A stretch of 64,000 nt of DNA from Micrococcaceae bacterium Sec5.7 (GCA_039636785.1 CP144170.1:1-64000); one strand, 5' to 3'; counted from the stretch's first letter, positions 1-7,838 are shown. Notes: generated from the sequence alone by a model not told the origin. A program made the numbers and translations.

Positions 1-60
1 TCGGTGCTGCGCACCTCGTGGCCCCATTTAGGGCTTTAGACAAGGGGCTGCGCCCCTTGT
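1..60. other. Structured intergenic DNA with GC hairpins
   Basis: Two short inverted repeats share a TGC loop: GGTGC/GCACC at 3-15 and CAAGGGGC/GCCCCTTG at 41-59. Positions 60-165 are GC-rich with no convincing gene. The hairpins could terminate a gene to the left of the window, or be part of an origin or transfer site. Nothing in the sequence decides between these. Confidence 0.35.
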
Positions 61-169
61 GTCCGGCCTTTGGCCTTGCCCCTCCTGGCTCCTCCGGGGG
101 GTTCCTCATATGCCCTCCTGGGCTGATTTGGAGCTGCTTATAACTGCTCTTGCGTTATCCGTTTGTTAT

Positions 170-229
170 CGAAAGTGGGTTGACAGCTATCTATGGTCCG
201 GATATATTTGTTATGTCAGATCAAGTTAA
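170..229 (+). promoter_or_regulatory. Family A promoter, copy 1
   Basis: The upstream block CGAAAGTGGG abuts -35 TTGACA (180-185). A 17-bp spacer leads to -10 TATATT (203-208), and the fixed word GTCAGATCAAGTTAA starts at 215, seven bases past the -10. It drives the DUF4192 gene at 247. Confidence 0.85.
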
Positions 230-246
230 AAGAAAGGTTCATTCAG

Positions 247-1269
247 ATGCCCTCCTCACTTACGGTGAAAAGCTCTGCCGATCTCCTGGCTTTCGTGCCC
301 ATCCAGCTCGGCTTCTGGCCAGCTGATTCCCTCGTTGTCATGTCCATTCAGGACAAGCACCTTGGGGCTACGCTCCGCACGGATCTCCCCTCTACAGGGG
401 GTGACCTCCTGGCCTTTGCGCACACTATTGCGGAGATGATCTCGGCCGATAAGGATGCCACCGGCTACGTAGCTGCCCTGTACTCCAATGACAGCCCGGA
501 TGGTGCTTACGATCCCCACTTCCGGACCCTCATGAATTGCCTTGCATTTGCGCTTCCCCACGAGCTGACAGGGGTCTTTTTGGTTCAATCCGAACGGGTC
601 TACGCTCTGGACAGTGACGAAACCTTCCCGGTCTCTGACATCAAGGCCAGCCCTGTGGCTTTGGAGCTGGCTTTTCGTGGCCGCGGTTACGCGCAGACCT
701 CGGAGGTCCACATCCCCGCGGCTCCGCCAGCTTCAGAACGGGAAACCGAAACGTACTCCGCACTGTTGGACGCGTTCCGGAGCGCACCCCCACTCAAGGC
801 GCAAGAGCTGGTCCGTAACGTCTGGCGGGACAGCATCCAGCAGGAGACCTTGAGCGAAAGCCAGCTCAAGGGCATGCTCTCGACCCTTCAGGACAAGCTA
901 TTCCGCGATATCGCTCTCGGGAACGCATTCAGCCCTGACCCCATCCCCGTCGACGATCACAAGCACCTCGTCAACTACCTAATGGGATCCAAAGAGGTCC
1001 AGCCCGACTGGAAGCGGATAGACGCGACAGAACGAGCCCTCAACCAGATGCTCCCGTTGGCGCCGAACGCGTACCGTCCGGCCCCTCTGACAGCATTGGC
1101 CCTGATCCAGTGGCAGAAGGGCAAGGCCTCGGCAGCGACTTCCTACCTCAAGGCAGCGCTGGAAATCGACCCCGGCTTCCGTCTGGCTGTTTTACTGGAC
1201 GAACTCTTTAGGCGGGGCACCATCTGCGACTGGGCCACCTCGAGGTCCACCGCCTACACCCCGTCCTAA
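247..1269 (+). CDS. DUF4192 family protein
   Basis: A 340-residue protein of the actinobacterial DUF4192 family, recognised from its start (SADLLAFVPIQLGFWPADSL, residues 9-28) and overall layout. The family's function is unknown. The start at 247 is chosen because it follows AGAAAGG by a normal spacing and lies downstream of the family A promoter; an in-frame start at 193 would precede the -10 box. It is the first cassette of the family A block, and an 11-bp hairpin follows the stop. Confidence 0.85.
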   Translation: MPSSLTVKSSADLLAFVPIQLGFWPADSLVVMSIQDKHLGATLRTDLPSTGGDLLAFAHTIAEMISADKDATGYVAALYSNDSPDGAYDPHFRTLMNCLAFALPHELTGVFLVQSERVYALDSDETFPVSDIKASPVALELAFRGRGYAQTSEVHIPAAPPASERETETYSALLDAFRSAPPLKAQELVRNVWRDSIQQETLSESQLKGMLSTLQDKLFRDIALGNAFSPDPIPVDDHKHLVNYLMGSKEVQPDWKRIDATERALNQMLPLAPNAYRPAPLTALALIQWQKGKASAATSYLKAALEIDPGFRLAVLLDELFRRGTICDWATSRSTAYTPS

Positions 1270-1274
1270 CCACC

Positions 1275-1306
1275 GGCCGCTCCTGCTCTTCAGACCAGGA
1301 GCGGCC
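1275..1306 (+). terminator. Hairpin after DUF4192 gene
   Basis: Perfect 11-bp stem, GGCCGCTCCTG (1275-1285) and CAGGAGCGGCC (1296-1306), with a 10-base loop. There is no T-tract, so it may be an actinobacterial-type terminator or a 3' end stabiliser. Confidence 0.6.
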
Positions 1307-1333
1307 ACCACCGCCCCAACAAAAGGAGCACAA

Positions 1334-1639
1334 ATGGCCCGCTTCGGCCCCGTACACACAGCCTCCCTGGATGCCGAAAGCAGCACCCGGAAATTCGCTA
1401 CCACCACAAAACGCCGGCGGAATCAAGGAACCCCCGCCCCCGGCGAATTCGCCATGAACGCGTACAACGTGCGCCGGAACCTCATCAACCTCAGCGAAGC
1501 GCTCACGTACCTGATTGACGAACATGGCACTCTGCCCCAGGAGAGGGCGGGAATCCCCATAGACGGCCTGCAGGCCGCTGCCAGGCACATTTCCGCAGCC
1601 ATCGACGAACTGCCGGCCGCCATGCCTGAGGTGAGCTAG
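1334..1639 (+). CDS. Hypothetical protein
   Basis: A 101-residue protein of unknown function with a basic N-terminal third and an alpha-helical C-terminal half starting near NAYNVRRNLI. A good ribosome site, AAAGGAG, lies just before the ATG. It is the second gene of the first cassette. An internal ATG at 1454 would give a shorter protein of 61 residues beginning MNAYNVRRN, which is also plausible because the first 40 residues look less protein-like. Confidence 0.6.
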   Translation: MARFGPVHTASLDAESSTRKFATTTKRRRNQGTPAPGEFAMNAYNVRRNLINLSEALTYLIDEHGTLPQERAGIPIDGLQAAARHISAAIDELPAAMPEVS

Positions 1640-1699
1640 CCCGCCTGCACGCGTGGCCGCGCCTTGCGTCCCAAGACGAATATTCCTGATGAAACTAGG

Positions 1700-1750
1700 T
1701 TGACAGATCGTGCCCTGTGGCATAGATTTATATATGTCAGATCAAGTTAC
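1700..1750 (+). promoter_or_regulatory. Family A promoter, copy 2
   Basis: TTGACA (1700-1705), 17-bp spacer, TAGATT (1723-1728), then GTCAGATCAAGTTAC from 1736. Its upstream 40 bp are nearly the same as those of copy 3, pointing to a recent duplication. It drives dnaN. Confidence 0.85.
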
Positions 1751-1767
1751 ATGAAAGGCTCACAAAC

Positions 1768-2928
1768 ATGGCTACAACAACTCTTGAAAAAACCGCCGTT
1801 CCCACCAATGCCGTTGCCACCGGCGCCGAATGGCTGGCAGCCATCGCCGCAATAGCACCCTCGATCTCCGCGAGGCCGGCCACTCCTTTGATGTCATACG
1901 CCAAGGTATTCAGCGAAGGGTCCAAGCTCTATCTCCAGGGATACGACTGGGAAGTATCCGCCACCACCGAGATCGCTGAGGACTGCGCACCGATAGAACC
2001 GTTCCTGGTCCCCTACAAGTGGCTCACAACCACCCTGAAAACCCTGCTGGGCAAAGACAAGGCTTCACTGGTCGGCCTGGGAGTCGAGTCCGGCAAGGTG
2101 GTGCTTCGGTGCGACGGCTACGAGATTCCTGTCGAAGGATCCTCAGTTGCTGACTACCCGAACATTCCGGCCACTGGCCGGGTTTTCGCTGAAGTGGACT
2201 CCGCCAAGCTCAAGCCAGCCATGGCACGAGTGGCGACCACCGCATCCCCGGATCACACCCTGCCCATCCTGACCGGGCTGCAGGTGGACGCACATGGGGC
2301 TGGCCTGGACATCTGCGCCACTGACCGATACCGGCTTGCCTATGACCACGTTTCAGCTTCGGTGCAGCACGACCGCAAGTTCCTGGTCGGCGCCAAAACC
2401 TGGGCTGCAGTGGCTAGGAACGTGTCGGGCGGGAATCTGATGTTCACCGACGTTCCCACGAACGAATACGCCATCGGCATCATCACTGGAAAGACCGTCT
2501 ACACGGTGGTGGAAATTCAGGGCGACTACCCGAAAATACGCAGTCTCATCGGCGAAGGCCACTCCACCGTAGTGGAGCTGGACCGCGCTAAGCTGCTGGC
2601 CATCACCACGGTCGCAGCGAAGCTGACCGAGCGCAACCTCCCTGTCCGGCTGACCATCAGCTCCACAGGTGCCATGGTTGTCGCCGACCCGGATGCCAAG
2701 TCACCGCTCGCTGCAGCGAACTGGGTGGCCGGACCCTACTCCGATGGCTGGGTTGTCTCGTTCAACCCCGCCTACCTGCTCGACGCGATCAAGGCGTTCA
2801 CCACGGACATGATCCGCTTCTCCCAGCAGACCCTGCCCAAGCCCGCCGTATTCACCGAGGCCGGGGTGGCCGCTGAGGACAACGAAGCGTTCCGCCACAT
2901 GATCATGCCAGTCCGACTGCCGGCCTGA
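1768..2928 (+). CDS. dnaN: DNA polymerase III beta subunit (sliding clamp)
   Basis: A 386-residue beta clamp, the ring that tethers the replicative polymerase to DNA. The family is recognised from the three-domain length, the central segment with ILTGLQVDAHGAGLDICATD (near residues 169-188), and the C-terminal HMIMPVRLPA that matches the usual end of DnaN. Chromosomes already encode DnaN, so this is an extra plasmid copy; it could load onto incoming plasmid DNA or recruit plasmid-specific partners. It forms a single-gene cassette with family A promoter copy 2 and a downstream hairpin. The ribosome site is GAAAGG. Confidence 0.92.
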   Translation: MATTTLEKTAVPTNAVATGAEWLAAIAAIAPSISARPATPLMSYAKVFSEGSKLYLQGYDWEVSATTEIAEDCAPIEPFLVPYKWLTTTLKTLLGKDKASLVGLGVESGKVVLRCDGYEIPVEGSSVADYPNIPATGRVFAEVDSAKLKPAMARVATTASPDHTLPILTGLQVDAHGAGLDICATDRYRLAYDHVSASVQHDRKFLVGAKTWAAVARNVSGGNLMFTDVPTNEYAIGIITGKTVYTVVEIQGDYPKIRSLIGEGHSTVVELDRAKLLAITTVAAKLTERNLPVRLTISSTGAMVVADPDAKSPLAAANWVAGPYSDGWVVSFNPAYLLDAIKAFTTDMIRFSQQTLPKPAVFTEAGVAAEDNEAFRHMIMPVRLPA

Positions 2929-2935
2929 TCCCTGT

Positions 2936-2963
2936 CCGCTCCTGCCCCACAAGGCAGGAGCGG
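2936..2963 (+). terminator. Hairpin after dnaN
   Basis: Perfect 11-bp stem, CCGCTCCTGCC (2936-2946) and GGCAGGAGCGG (2953-2963), with a 6-base loop. It is the same architecture as the hairpins closing the neighbouring cassettes. Confidence 0.6.
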
Positions 2964-3047
2964 TAGCCCGCACCTTGAATGCCACCAGCCCGCCTGCATA
3001 TACGCCCTGCTTTGCGTCCCAAGTGGAATATTCCTGATGAAACTAGG

Positions 3048-3098
3048 TTGACAGATCGCCCGCATGGGCATAGATTTATATATGTCAGATCAAGTTAT
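3048..3098 (+). promoter_or_regulatory. Family A promoter, copy 3
   Basis: TTGACA (3048-3053), 17-bp spacer, TAGATT (3071-3076), GTCAGATCAAGTTAT from 3084. It shares TTGCGTCCCAAG and ATATTCCTGATGAAACTAGG upstream with copy 2. It drives dprA. Confidence 0.85.
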
Positions 3099-3115
3099 CA
3101 GGAAGGTTCGTTCCA

Positions 3116-4027
3116 ATGAATGAAGACCGCATCGCCCGCGCAGCCCTCACCCGCCTCTTCGAGCCCGGCGACACCGTCGGACTGGCCCTCGTTGCCAAGC
3201 ACGGCCCCCACGCCGCGCTGCGCATCGCCATCGGAGCCCGCCCATGCTTCCCTTTCGGCGACATCACGGCCGAGCAGCTTTCACACGGTCTTGACCGCTG
3301 GAACCAACGCTTCCGCGACCTCTCCCCCGAAGAGGACCTGGCCACCATCGAACGACTCGGCGGGGGATTCCTCACCCCCGACGACGAGCACTGGCCCACC
3401 GCACTCAATGACCTCCCGGACGCTCCCCTGGGCCTCTGGTACAGGGGAAACTTGACCGGCGAGATCCCCGCCCCCAGCCGAAGCGTGGCCCTCGTCGGCT
3501 CACGCGACAGCACCAGCTACGGCGCATCCGTCACCGGAGACCTGGCCTACACGCTGGCGCAGCGCGGAATCTGTGTCATCTCAGGCCTCGCCTACGGCAT
3601 CGACGCCCACGCCCACCGTGCCGCGCTGGCCGGAAGCCACGGCGGAGGCCCCGCGACCATCGCTGTACTGGCCGGAGGCCTTGACCGGGACTACCCGTCA
3701 GGGAACGCCGACCTTGCGGCCGCGATCCGCGCCAACGGGCTCACGATCTCAGAACTGCCCCCAGGATCCGCCCCCACGCGCTACCGCTTCCTGGCCCGGA
3801 ACCGCATAATCGCAGCCCTCGCAGGCGTGACCTGCGTTGTGGAAGCCCGCTGGCGCTCCGGCGCCCTGAATACCGCTCACCACGCCGAAACCATCGCCCG
3901 GCACGTTGCAGCGGTCCCCGGCAGCGTTCACAGCGCGAACTCCGCAGGATGCCACCGGCTCCTGAAGGAAGGCAGCGCGGTACTGGTCTCCGACGCGGCG
4001 GAAATCACAGAACTGCTGGCCAGCTAA
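3116..4027 (+). CDS. dprA: DprA/Smf family DNA-processing protein
   Basis: A 303-residue DprA homologue. In competent bacteria DprA binds incoming single-stranded DNA, protects it and loads RecA. The Rossmann-like DprA domain spans about residues 123-300, with SVALVGSRDS, ISGLAYGIDAHAHRAAL and the RNRIIAALA stretch all as expected. The N-terminal 120 residues are only weakly like the usual SAM-like domain and there is no C-terminal winged helix, so it is a short version. With the adjacent dnaN it suggests handling of single-stranded plasmid DNA after transfer; that role is inferred. The ribosome site is AGGAAGG. Confidence 0.92.
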   Translation: MNEDRIARAALTRLFEPGDTVGLALVAKHGPHAALRIAIGARPCFPFGDITAEQLSHGLDRWNQRFRDLSPEEDLATIERLGGGFLTPDDEHWPTALNDLPDAPLGLWYRGNLTGEIPAPSRSVALVGSRDSTSYGASVTGDLAYTLAQRGICVISGLAYGIDAHAHRAALAGSHGGGPATIAVLAGGLDRDYPSGNADLAAAIRANGLTISELPPGSAPTRYRFLARNRIIAALAGVTCVVEARWRSGALNTAHHAETIARHVAAVPGSVHSANSAGCHRLLKEGSAVLVSDAAEITELLAS

Positions 4028-4034
4028 AACCCCA

Positions 4035-4058
4035 GGGAGCCGGCAGTCGCCGGCTCCC
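4035..4058 (+). terminator. Hairpin after dprA
   Basis: Perfect 10-bp stem, GGGAGCCGGC (4035-4044) and GCCGGCTCCC (4049-4058), with a 4-base loop and no T-run. Confidence 0.6.
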
Positions 4059-4059
4059 G

Positions 4060-4120
4060 CGAAAGTGGGTTGACAAGCCCACCTCTTTGACGATAGATTA
4101 TTAAGGTCAGATCAAGTTAA
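4060..4120 (+). promoter_or_regulatory. Family A promoter, copy 4
   Basis: CGAAAGTGGG block, TTGACA (4070-4075), 18-bp spacer, TAGATT (4094-4099), GTCAGATCAAGTTAA from 4106. The base triplet before GTCAG here is AAG, not AT, so the ATG seen in most copies is not conserved. Confidence 0.85.
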
Positions 4121-4132
4121 GGAGAGTTGAAG

Positions 4133-4342
4133 ATGGCTTTTGCACCCACCGCAGACCAGGCGAAGTACCTCCAGGATTCCCGCGATGCGGCCGCGGCCGC
4201 GCACCAGGGGCATTACCCCGACTATCCGTTCGGAACGTACACCCACGAGGCTTACCTCGATACAAGCTTCAACGAGTACTTCTGCAAGCACTGCGAGGAT
4301 TTCATGGGCTACGGCCCCCTCCACCCCCTGGCGGGAAGCTAA
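4133..4342 (+). CDS. Small hypothetical protein with CxxC
   Basis: A 69-residue protein of unknown function. It has one CxxC pair (FCKHCEDF) near the C-terminus and an Ala/His-rich N-terminal half. The ATG at 4133 lies 8 bases after GGAG; an in-frame TTG at 4127 is too close to the ribosome site. The next gene starts 4 bases after its stop, so the two are probably co-translated. Confidence 0.65.
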   Translation: MAFAPTADQAKYLQDSRDAAAAAHQGHYPDYPFGTYTHEAYLDTSFNEYFCKHCEDFMGYGPLHPLAGS

Positions 4343-4346
4343 GTCC

Positions 4347-4784
4347 ATGGCCAGCACCAAAGCGGCCACAAGCCCCGCCAAAACCAACCGAGAAGGATTC
4401 CCTGTGGTGCCCTGCTACCGCTGTGGCGGCACCGGCGAATTCTCCTTCAACCAGGTTGACGGCAAACGCTGCTACGGATGCAACGGCACCGGCTGGGCCA
4501 TCAAACGGGGCAAGACGACAAAGGCCTGGAAGGCCTACCAGGCCGCCCTTGAAGCAGCCAGGACAGTCGCCTGGGAGGATGTCCAGCCCGGCGACGTCGT
4601 AGAGATCCAGCTCCGCCGGTTCGCCAAGGTTTTGACCAAGCATGAAGATCCACTCAACCTGGGCAACCTGACTTTCACCTTCGAAAACAACACCACCCGG
4701 CTCGGCACACCAAGGCATTTCACGACGATCCTGCGCGATGCCGGCAACCTTCCGGACCCCGCCGAATGCACCAGGGACCTCTAA
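4347..4784 (+). CDS. Hypothetical protein with DnaJ-type zinc-finger repeat
   Basis: A 145-residue protein. Residues about 28-55 carry two CxxCxGTG motifs (CYRCGGTG and CYGCNGTG), the zinc-binding repeat of DnaJ central domains, but there is no J domain. The remaining C-terminal 90 residues are unrecognised. The start at 4347 is chosen because it follows the previous stop by 4 bases; the reading frame is open further upstream but would overlap the preceding gene completely. It could act as a small zinc-dependent binding protein; the function is unknown. Confidence 0.65.
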   Translation: MASTKAATSPAKTNREGFPVVPCYRCGGTGEFSFNQVDGKRCYGCNGTGWAIKRGKTTKAWKAYQAALEAARTVAWEDVQPGDVVEIQLRRFAKVLTKHEDPLNLGNLTFTFENNTTRLGTPRHFTTILRDAGNLPDPAECTRDL

Positions 4785-4833
4785 GTCACTGCTGCCATCA
4801 CAAGCAGACTGATAGTCCGTTGAGCACAGAAAA

Positions 4834-4873
4834 GCGGGCGGCCCCTTCCCTGGGGGCAACGGGGCCGGCCCGC
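4834..4873. terminator. Hairpin between convergent genes
   Basis: AAGCGGGCGGCCCC pairs with GGGGCCGGCCCGCTT across about 15 bases with one bulge. It sits between the stop codons of two convergent genes (4784 and 4886) and could serve both strands. Confidence 0.6.
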
Positions 4874-4885
4874 TTCGACATCAGA

Positions 4886-5629
4886 CTACATTCCAGCCTC
4901 TACCGCGCTTTGCTCGGCGATAGCCAGTGCCTGGGCAAAATTTTCGACCGCTGCGGCGTAACCCTGCGGATCGTGAATAGTCGCGGCCAGCTCGGCGTGC
5001 TTCATGGCCCGGATCATCTGGGCAGTCGCCGGCACCCTTAGATCAGACATTGCCGGGGCTTTCATCTGCAGCTCCGGATCGATTTCATATCGAACCCAAC
5101 GGGCCTTCAGGATCTGGTGCTGGCCGTGGCTATTCCGGAAAGTGTCCAAGCTGGAGGTGGAGGCCCCCATAAGGAACCGCCTCGGTGTACCTGTCTGGTC
5201 TGCCACTTGCTTGACGCGTCGACGTTGCCGATTCAAGGCCTCGCGTTCCCACCAACCCGTTCCGGATCCATGAAGCAGCGCCAAATTGTTGGCGTAGATG
5301 CGGATTTCTTCGGGCGTCATGGCGTCCAGCTCCGCAGCGTTTTTCGACTCGACGCGCCGCGGCCCTCTGGAACTGGCCACGCTGACGTCCGGGATCGGGA
5401 AGACAAACTTCCCGGCGGCGTACCCGAAAAGGCCCGTAATCAGAACACCCCAGTGACTAACCAGCCCCGAGCCAGCCCCCATGATTCCGACGCCGAAAAA
5501 TCCTGCCGTTGTCAGGAACATCTCGGTCGTCATGCAGATACGACTGCCATTGATCACGAACACCGGCCGGAACATCTTGCGCCGCCGTACATGGAACGCT
5601 GCCGCCCTTTTGCTCCACGTCATGATCAT
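4886..5629 (-). CDS. Hypothetical membrane protein under a family B element
   Basis: A 247-residue protein with a basic N-terminus (SKRAAAFHVRRRK), two hydrophobic segments at about residues 35-53 and 57-73, then a long soluble charged region. No family is recognised. The start at 5629 is chosen because it lies 36 bp downstream of the family B element at 5665-5701 and follows AGAGGAA; an in-frame start at 5785 would lie upstream of that element. Sharing family B with the secretion operon suggests a role in or around conjugation, which is inferred. Confidence 0.65.
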   Translation of the reverse strand: MIMTWSKRAAAFHVRRRKMFRPVFVINGSRICMTTEMFLTTAGFFGVGIMGAGSGLVSHWGVLITGLFGYAAGKFVFPIPDVSVASSRGPRRVESKNAAELDAMTPEEIRIYANNLALLHGSGTGWWEREALNRQRRRVKQVADQTGTPRRFLMGASTSSLDTFRNSHGQHQILKARWVRYEIDPELQMKAPAMSDLRVPATAQMIRAMKHAELAATIHDPQGYAAAVENFAQALAIAEQSAVEAGM

Positions 5630-5664
5630 GATCGCGCCGTTCCTCTGCTCGGTTGGATGGATAC

Positions 5665-5701
5665 ACCAACAAGAGGTGCCGCCACCAGGAACTTCCGGAC
5701 A
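5665..5701 (-). promoter_or_regulatory. Family B element, copy 1
   Basis: On the minus strand TGTCCG (5701-5696), 19 bp, CCTCTTGTTGGT (5676-5665), then 36 bp to the ATG at 5629. Confidence 0.65.
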
Positions 5702-5854
5702 CCACAGGAGCGGTTTAATTCCTGCCATCCGGGGCGCGGCCGCCAGCGGCCATCTGGAGGCACCGATAAACCCCCGGGGCACCAAAAGGGCCGGCCCAAC
5801 ATCCTGCCATCACCAGGGCAGCCAGGCTTCCTCACAAAGCGAGCACAACAAGGG

Positions 5855-5915
5855 CGAAAGTGAGTTGACACCTTTAGCGATCTCACATATATTTATATAT
5901 GTCAGATCAAGTTAA
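5855..5915 (+). promoter_or_regulatory. Family A promoter, copy 5
   Basis: CGAAAGTGAG block, TTGACA (5865-5870), 17-bp spacer, TATATT (5888-5893), GTCAGATCAAGTTAA from 5901, directly followed by the ribosome site GGAG. Confidence 0.85.
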
Positions 5916-5926
5916 GGAGTTGCGAA

Positions 5927-6271
5927 ATGTCTTCATCCCACGCCACCCAGGGCATCTTCATCACAGGTCACCCGCTGACCGAAGCGGTCTACATCCCCAA
6001 TCCGTCTCCCGACGAGGACGTCGAGGGCGAATGGCTGCTGAACATTCCACAGGCCGAGATCGTCCTGGACGCCTGGGCCAGCGCCCCGGCCGAGGAGGAC
6101 GTCATCCGCAGCTGGGAGCGGTTCGAAATCGGCCTGCTGGTGACCGCCCTCGCCATGGAAGGCGAGATCAACATCTCGGGCTGGGAATCAGTCACTGGAT
6201 CAGACGGCACCGACATCTACAGCACCGACTCGATGCCGTTCGACTTTGAAATTACCCCCGTCCACAACTAA
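5927..6271 (+). CDS. Hypothetical acidic protein
   Basis: A 114-residue acidic protein without a recognised domain. The AAGGAG ribosome site is the direct continuation of the family A leader word. A GC hairpin follows the stop and a second gene continues the cassette. Small acidic plasmid proteins include antirestriction DNA mimics, but nothing here shows that function. Confidence 0.65.
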   Translation: MSSSHATQGIFITGHPLTEAVYIPNPSPDEDVEGEWLLNIPQAEIVLDAWASAPAEEDVIRSWERFEIGLLVTALAMEGEINISGWESVTGSDGTDIYSTDSMPFDFEITPVHN

Positions 6272-6279
6272 GCGCAGCA

Positions 6280-6308
6280 CGCGGGCCGGAACAACCAACC
6301 GGCCCGCG
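6280..6308 (+). terminator. Hairpin after 5927 gene
   Basis: CGCGGGCCGG (6280-6289) and CCGGCCCGCG (6299-6308) form a perfect 10-bp stem around a 9-base loop. It lies just before the ribosome site of the next gene, so it may attenuate rather than end transcription. Confidence 0.5.
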
Positions 6309-6332
6309 CCCACCCCTCGAAAGGAAATGATT

Positions 6333-6725
6333 ATGTCCTCAACCCCAGCCATCACACCCGGCGCGACCTGCAATGTCGGCAAAGGAAAAACCAGGTGGGA
6401 AGTGATCGCCACCGAAGCCAACGGCACCGTCCTTCATCTTTCGAAAGTTGGCGGCGACGGCTACACGAACAAATGGGCACGCCCCGACGAAGTCACCAAC
6501 GTCCTGGAATCCACACTCAGCGTCACCCTGGGGCAGGTCCTCTCCGCCAGGGAAAAGGCCTCGAAGGCGGCAACGCTGCTCTCGGACCAAATCCGCAGGC
6601 ATGCGAAGCCGGACAAGTTGACCGAGCTCCTCGCCACCAGCGTCCAGCTCACGGAGACCTACACCTCCCTGTACAAGCAACACCTGGCGGACTCAGGCAC
6701 CCAGCAGGACCAAATCCAGGACTAA
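6333..6725 (+). CDS. Hypothetical protein
   Basis: A 130-residue protein of unknown function with a beta-rich first half (TRWEVIATEANGTVLHLSKV) and a helical second half. The ATG at 6333 is preferred over 6327 because AAGGA ends 7 bases before it. A perfect 11-bp hairpin follows the stop. Confidence 0.65.
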   Translation: MSSTPAITPGATCNVGKGKTRWEVIATEANGTVLHLSKVGGDGYTNKWARPDEVTNVLESTLSVTLGQVLSAREKASKAATLLSDQIRRHAKPDKLTELLATSVQLTETYTSLYKQHLADSGTQQDQIQD

Positions 6726-6736
6726 GCCCCAGCCGG

Positions 6737-6765
6737 TTCGGCCTGCCCAGCCAAGGCAGGCCGAA
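6737..6765 (+). terminator. Hairpin after 6333 gene
   Basis: TTCGGCCTGCC (6737-6747) and GGCAGGCCGAA (6755-6765) form a perfect 11-bp stem with a 7-base loop. Confidence 0.6.
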
Positions 6766-6800
6766 CCCGGGCAGCCCAGTTCAAAAACACGTTCCCCGGG

Positions 6801-6838
6801 CGTCCGGTTCCCCCGGACCACGGCCACCTCTTGTTGGT
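6801..6838 (+). promoter_or_regulatory. Family B element, copy 2
   Basis: CGTCCG (6801-6806; one mismatch to TGTCCG), 20 bp, CCTCTTGTTGGT (6827-6838), then 34 bp to the ATG at 6873. Confidence 0.6.
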
Positions 6839-6872
6839 GGATCACCCCCCCAATTTCCAAGGAGAGACGGCC

Positions 6873-7604
6873 ATGACGCCCACTCAAACCCCCCAGCATC
6901 CCGTCCACCACAGGGCTGTCCGCCTCTTTCGGGCCGGCCTCTGCCTGCTGGCAACCATCGCACTGGCCGGATGCACCCTCACCTGGTCACCACCGGCACC
7001 GGAACAGGCACCACCCAGTGCAGCGGCAGGCCCCACCATCACCCCGCAGGCGGCCGCCTCCGCACTGGAAACACTCCAGACGCTGCGGATCCAGGGCCGG
7101 GCACCCAAGACCGGCTATGACCGGAAACAGTTCCTCGACGGCTGGCCCAGCGTCAAAGGCTGCGACCTCCGCAACCGGACCCTCGCCCGCGACCTGACCG
7201 ACATCCAATTCAAGCCGGGAACCAACAACTGCGTCGTAATCTCCGGGATCCTCAACGACCCCTACACCGGACAATCCATCCCCTTCACTCGCGGCCAGGA
7301 CACCAGCTCCGCCGTCCAAATCGAACACGTCGTCAGCATCGGAGACAGCTGGCAAAAGGGTGCCCAGCAATGGGACGACGACCGCAAGGAAGCCTTCGCC
7401 GCAGACCCCGAGAATCTCCTGGCAGTCGACGGTCCCGCCAACATGCAAAAACAAGACTCCGACTTCGCTACCTGGCAGCCCCCCAACAAGAGCTTCCGCT
7501 GCCAGTACGCCGCTATCCAGACCCACATCAAGGCCAAATGGGGACTGTGGGTCACACAGGCTGAACACGACGCCATGAGAAACACTCTGTCCGCCTGCGC
7601 CTAA
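6873..7604 (+). CDS. DUF1524 (HNH-type) nuclease-like lipoprotein
   Basis: A 243-residue predicted surface lipoprotein. A basic N-terminus and hydrophobic stretch (FRAGLCLLATIALAGC) end in a lipobox with Cys near residue 33. A Pro/Ala-rich linker leads to a DUF1524 domain of the HNH/His-Me finger fold: IEHVVSIGDSW near residue 149, then FAADPENLLAVDGPAN and a C-terminal RCQYAA and KAKWGLWV. Secreted actinobacterial proteins of this family are taken to be nucleases. The ATG follows AAGGAGA and lies under family B copy 2, so it may be expressed with the conjugation genes. Confidence 0.82.
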   Translation: MTPTQTPQHPVHHRAVRLFRAGLCLLATIALAGCTLTWSPPAPEQAPPSAAAGPTITPQAAASALETLQTLRIQGRAPKTGYDRKQFLDGWPSVKGCDLRNRTLARDLTDIQFKPGTNNCVVISGILNDPYTGQSIPFTRGQDTSSAVQIEHVVSIGDSWQKGAQQWDDDRKEAFAADPENLLAVDGPANMQKQDSDFATWQPPNKSFRCQYAAIQTHIKAKWGLWVTQAEHDAMRNTLSACA

Positions 7605-7631
7605 GCCACGCCGCCCCTCGAAGGAGAAGCC

Positions 7632-7838
7632 ATGCCAGTCCCTGAGAACCTGAAAATCGAAATCATGGCCCGCGCGCGCACCGCCCAGCAGAGCGCCTCT
7701 CCCATGCAGCAACCACCGTGGCTTGCCCGGCTCGTTGCCGACGTCGTACAGACGACCCTGGACCTGGTCGAGCCCCATCTCCACCACACTCCCGGGGGAG
7801 AGACCGGCCCCACCGAGCCCGCGGCGAAAGTGGGTTGA
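7632..7838 (+). CDS. Small hypothetical protein
   Basis: A 68-residue protein of unknown function with a strong ribosome site (AAGGAG, 6 bases before the ATG), 27 bp after the nuclease gene and likely co-transcribed with it. Its last codons overlap the start of family A promoter copy 6, whose TTGACA begins at 7835. Confidence 0.55.
   Translation: MPVPENLKIEIMARARTAQQSASPMQQPPWLARLVADVVQTTLDLVEPHLHHTPGGETGPTEPAAKVG

Noticed and set aside
1..190. Replication origin or oriT at the left edge.
   Set aside because: Two small hairpins alone are not enough; no rep or relaxase gene or nick-like motif is adjacent.
193..246. Earlier in-frame start for the DUF4192 gene at 193.
   Set aside because: It lies upstream of the -10 box of its own promoter, and 247 has a good ribosome site.
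7485..7500. A seventh family B half-site (CCAACAAGAG inside the nuclease gene).
   Set aside because: It lacks the full 12 bases and the TGTCCG partner, lies within coding sequence and no gene follows on that strand.
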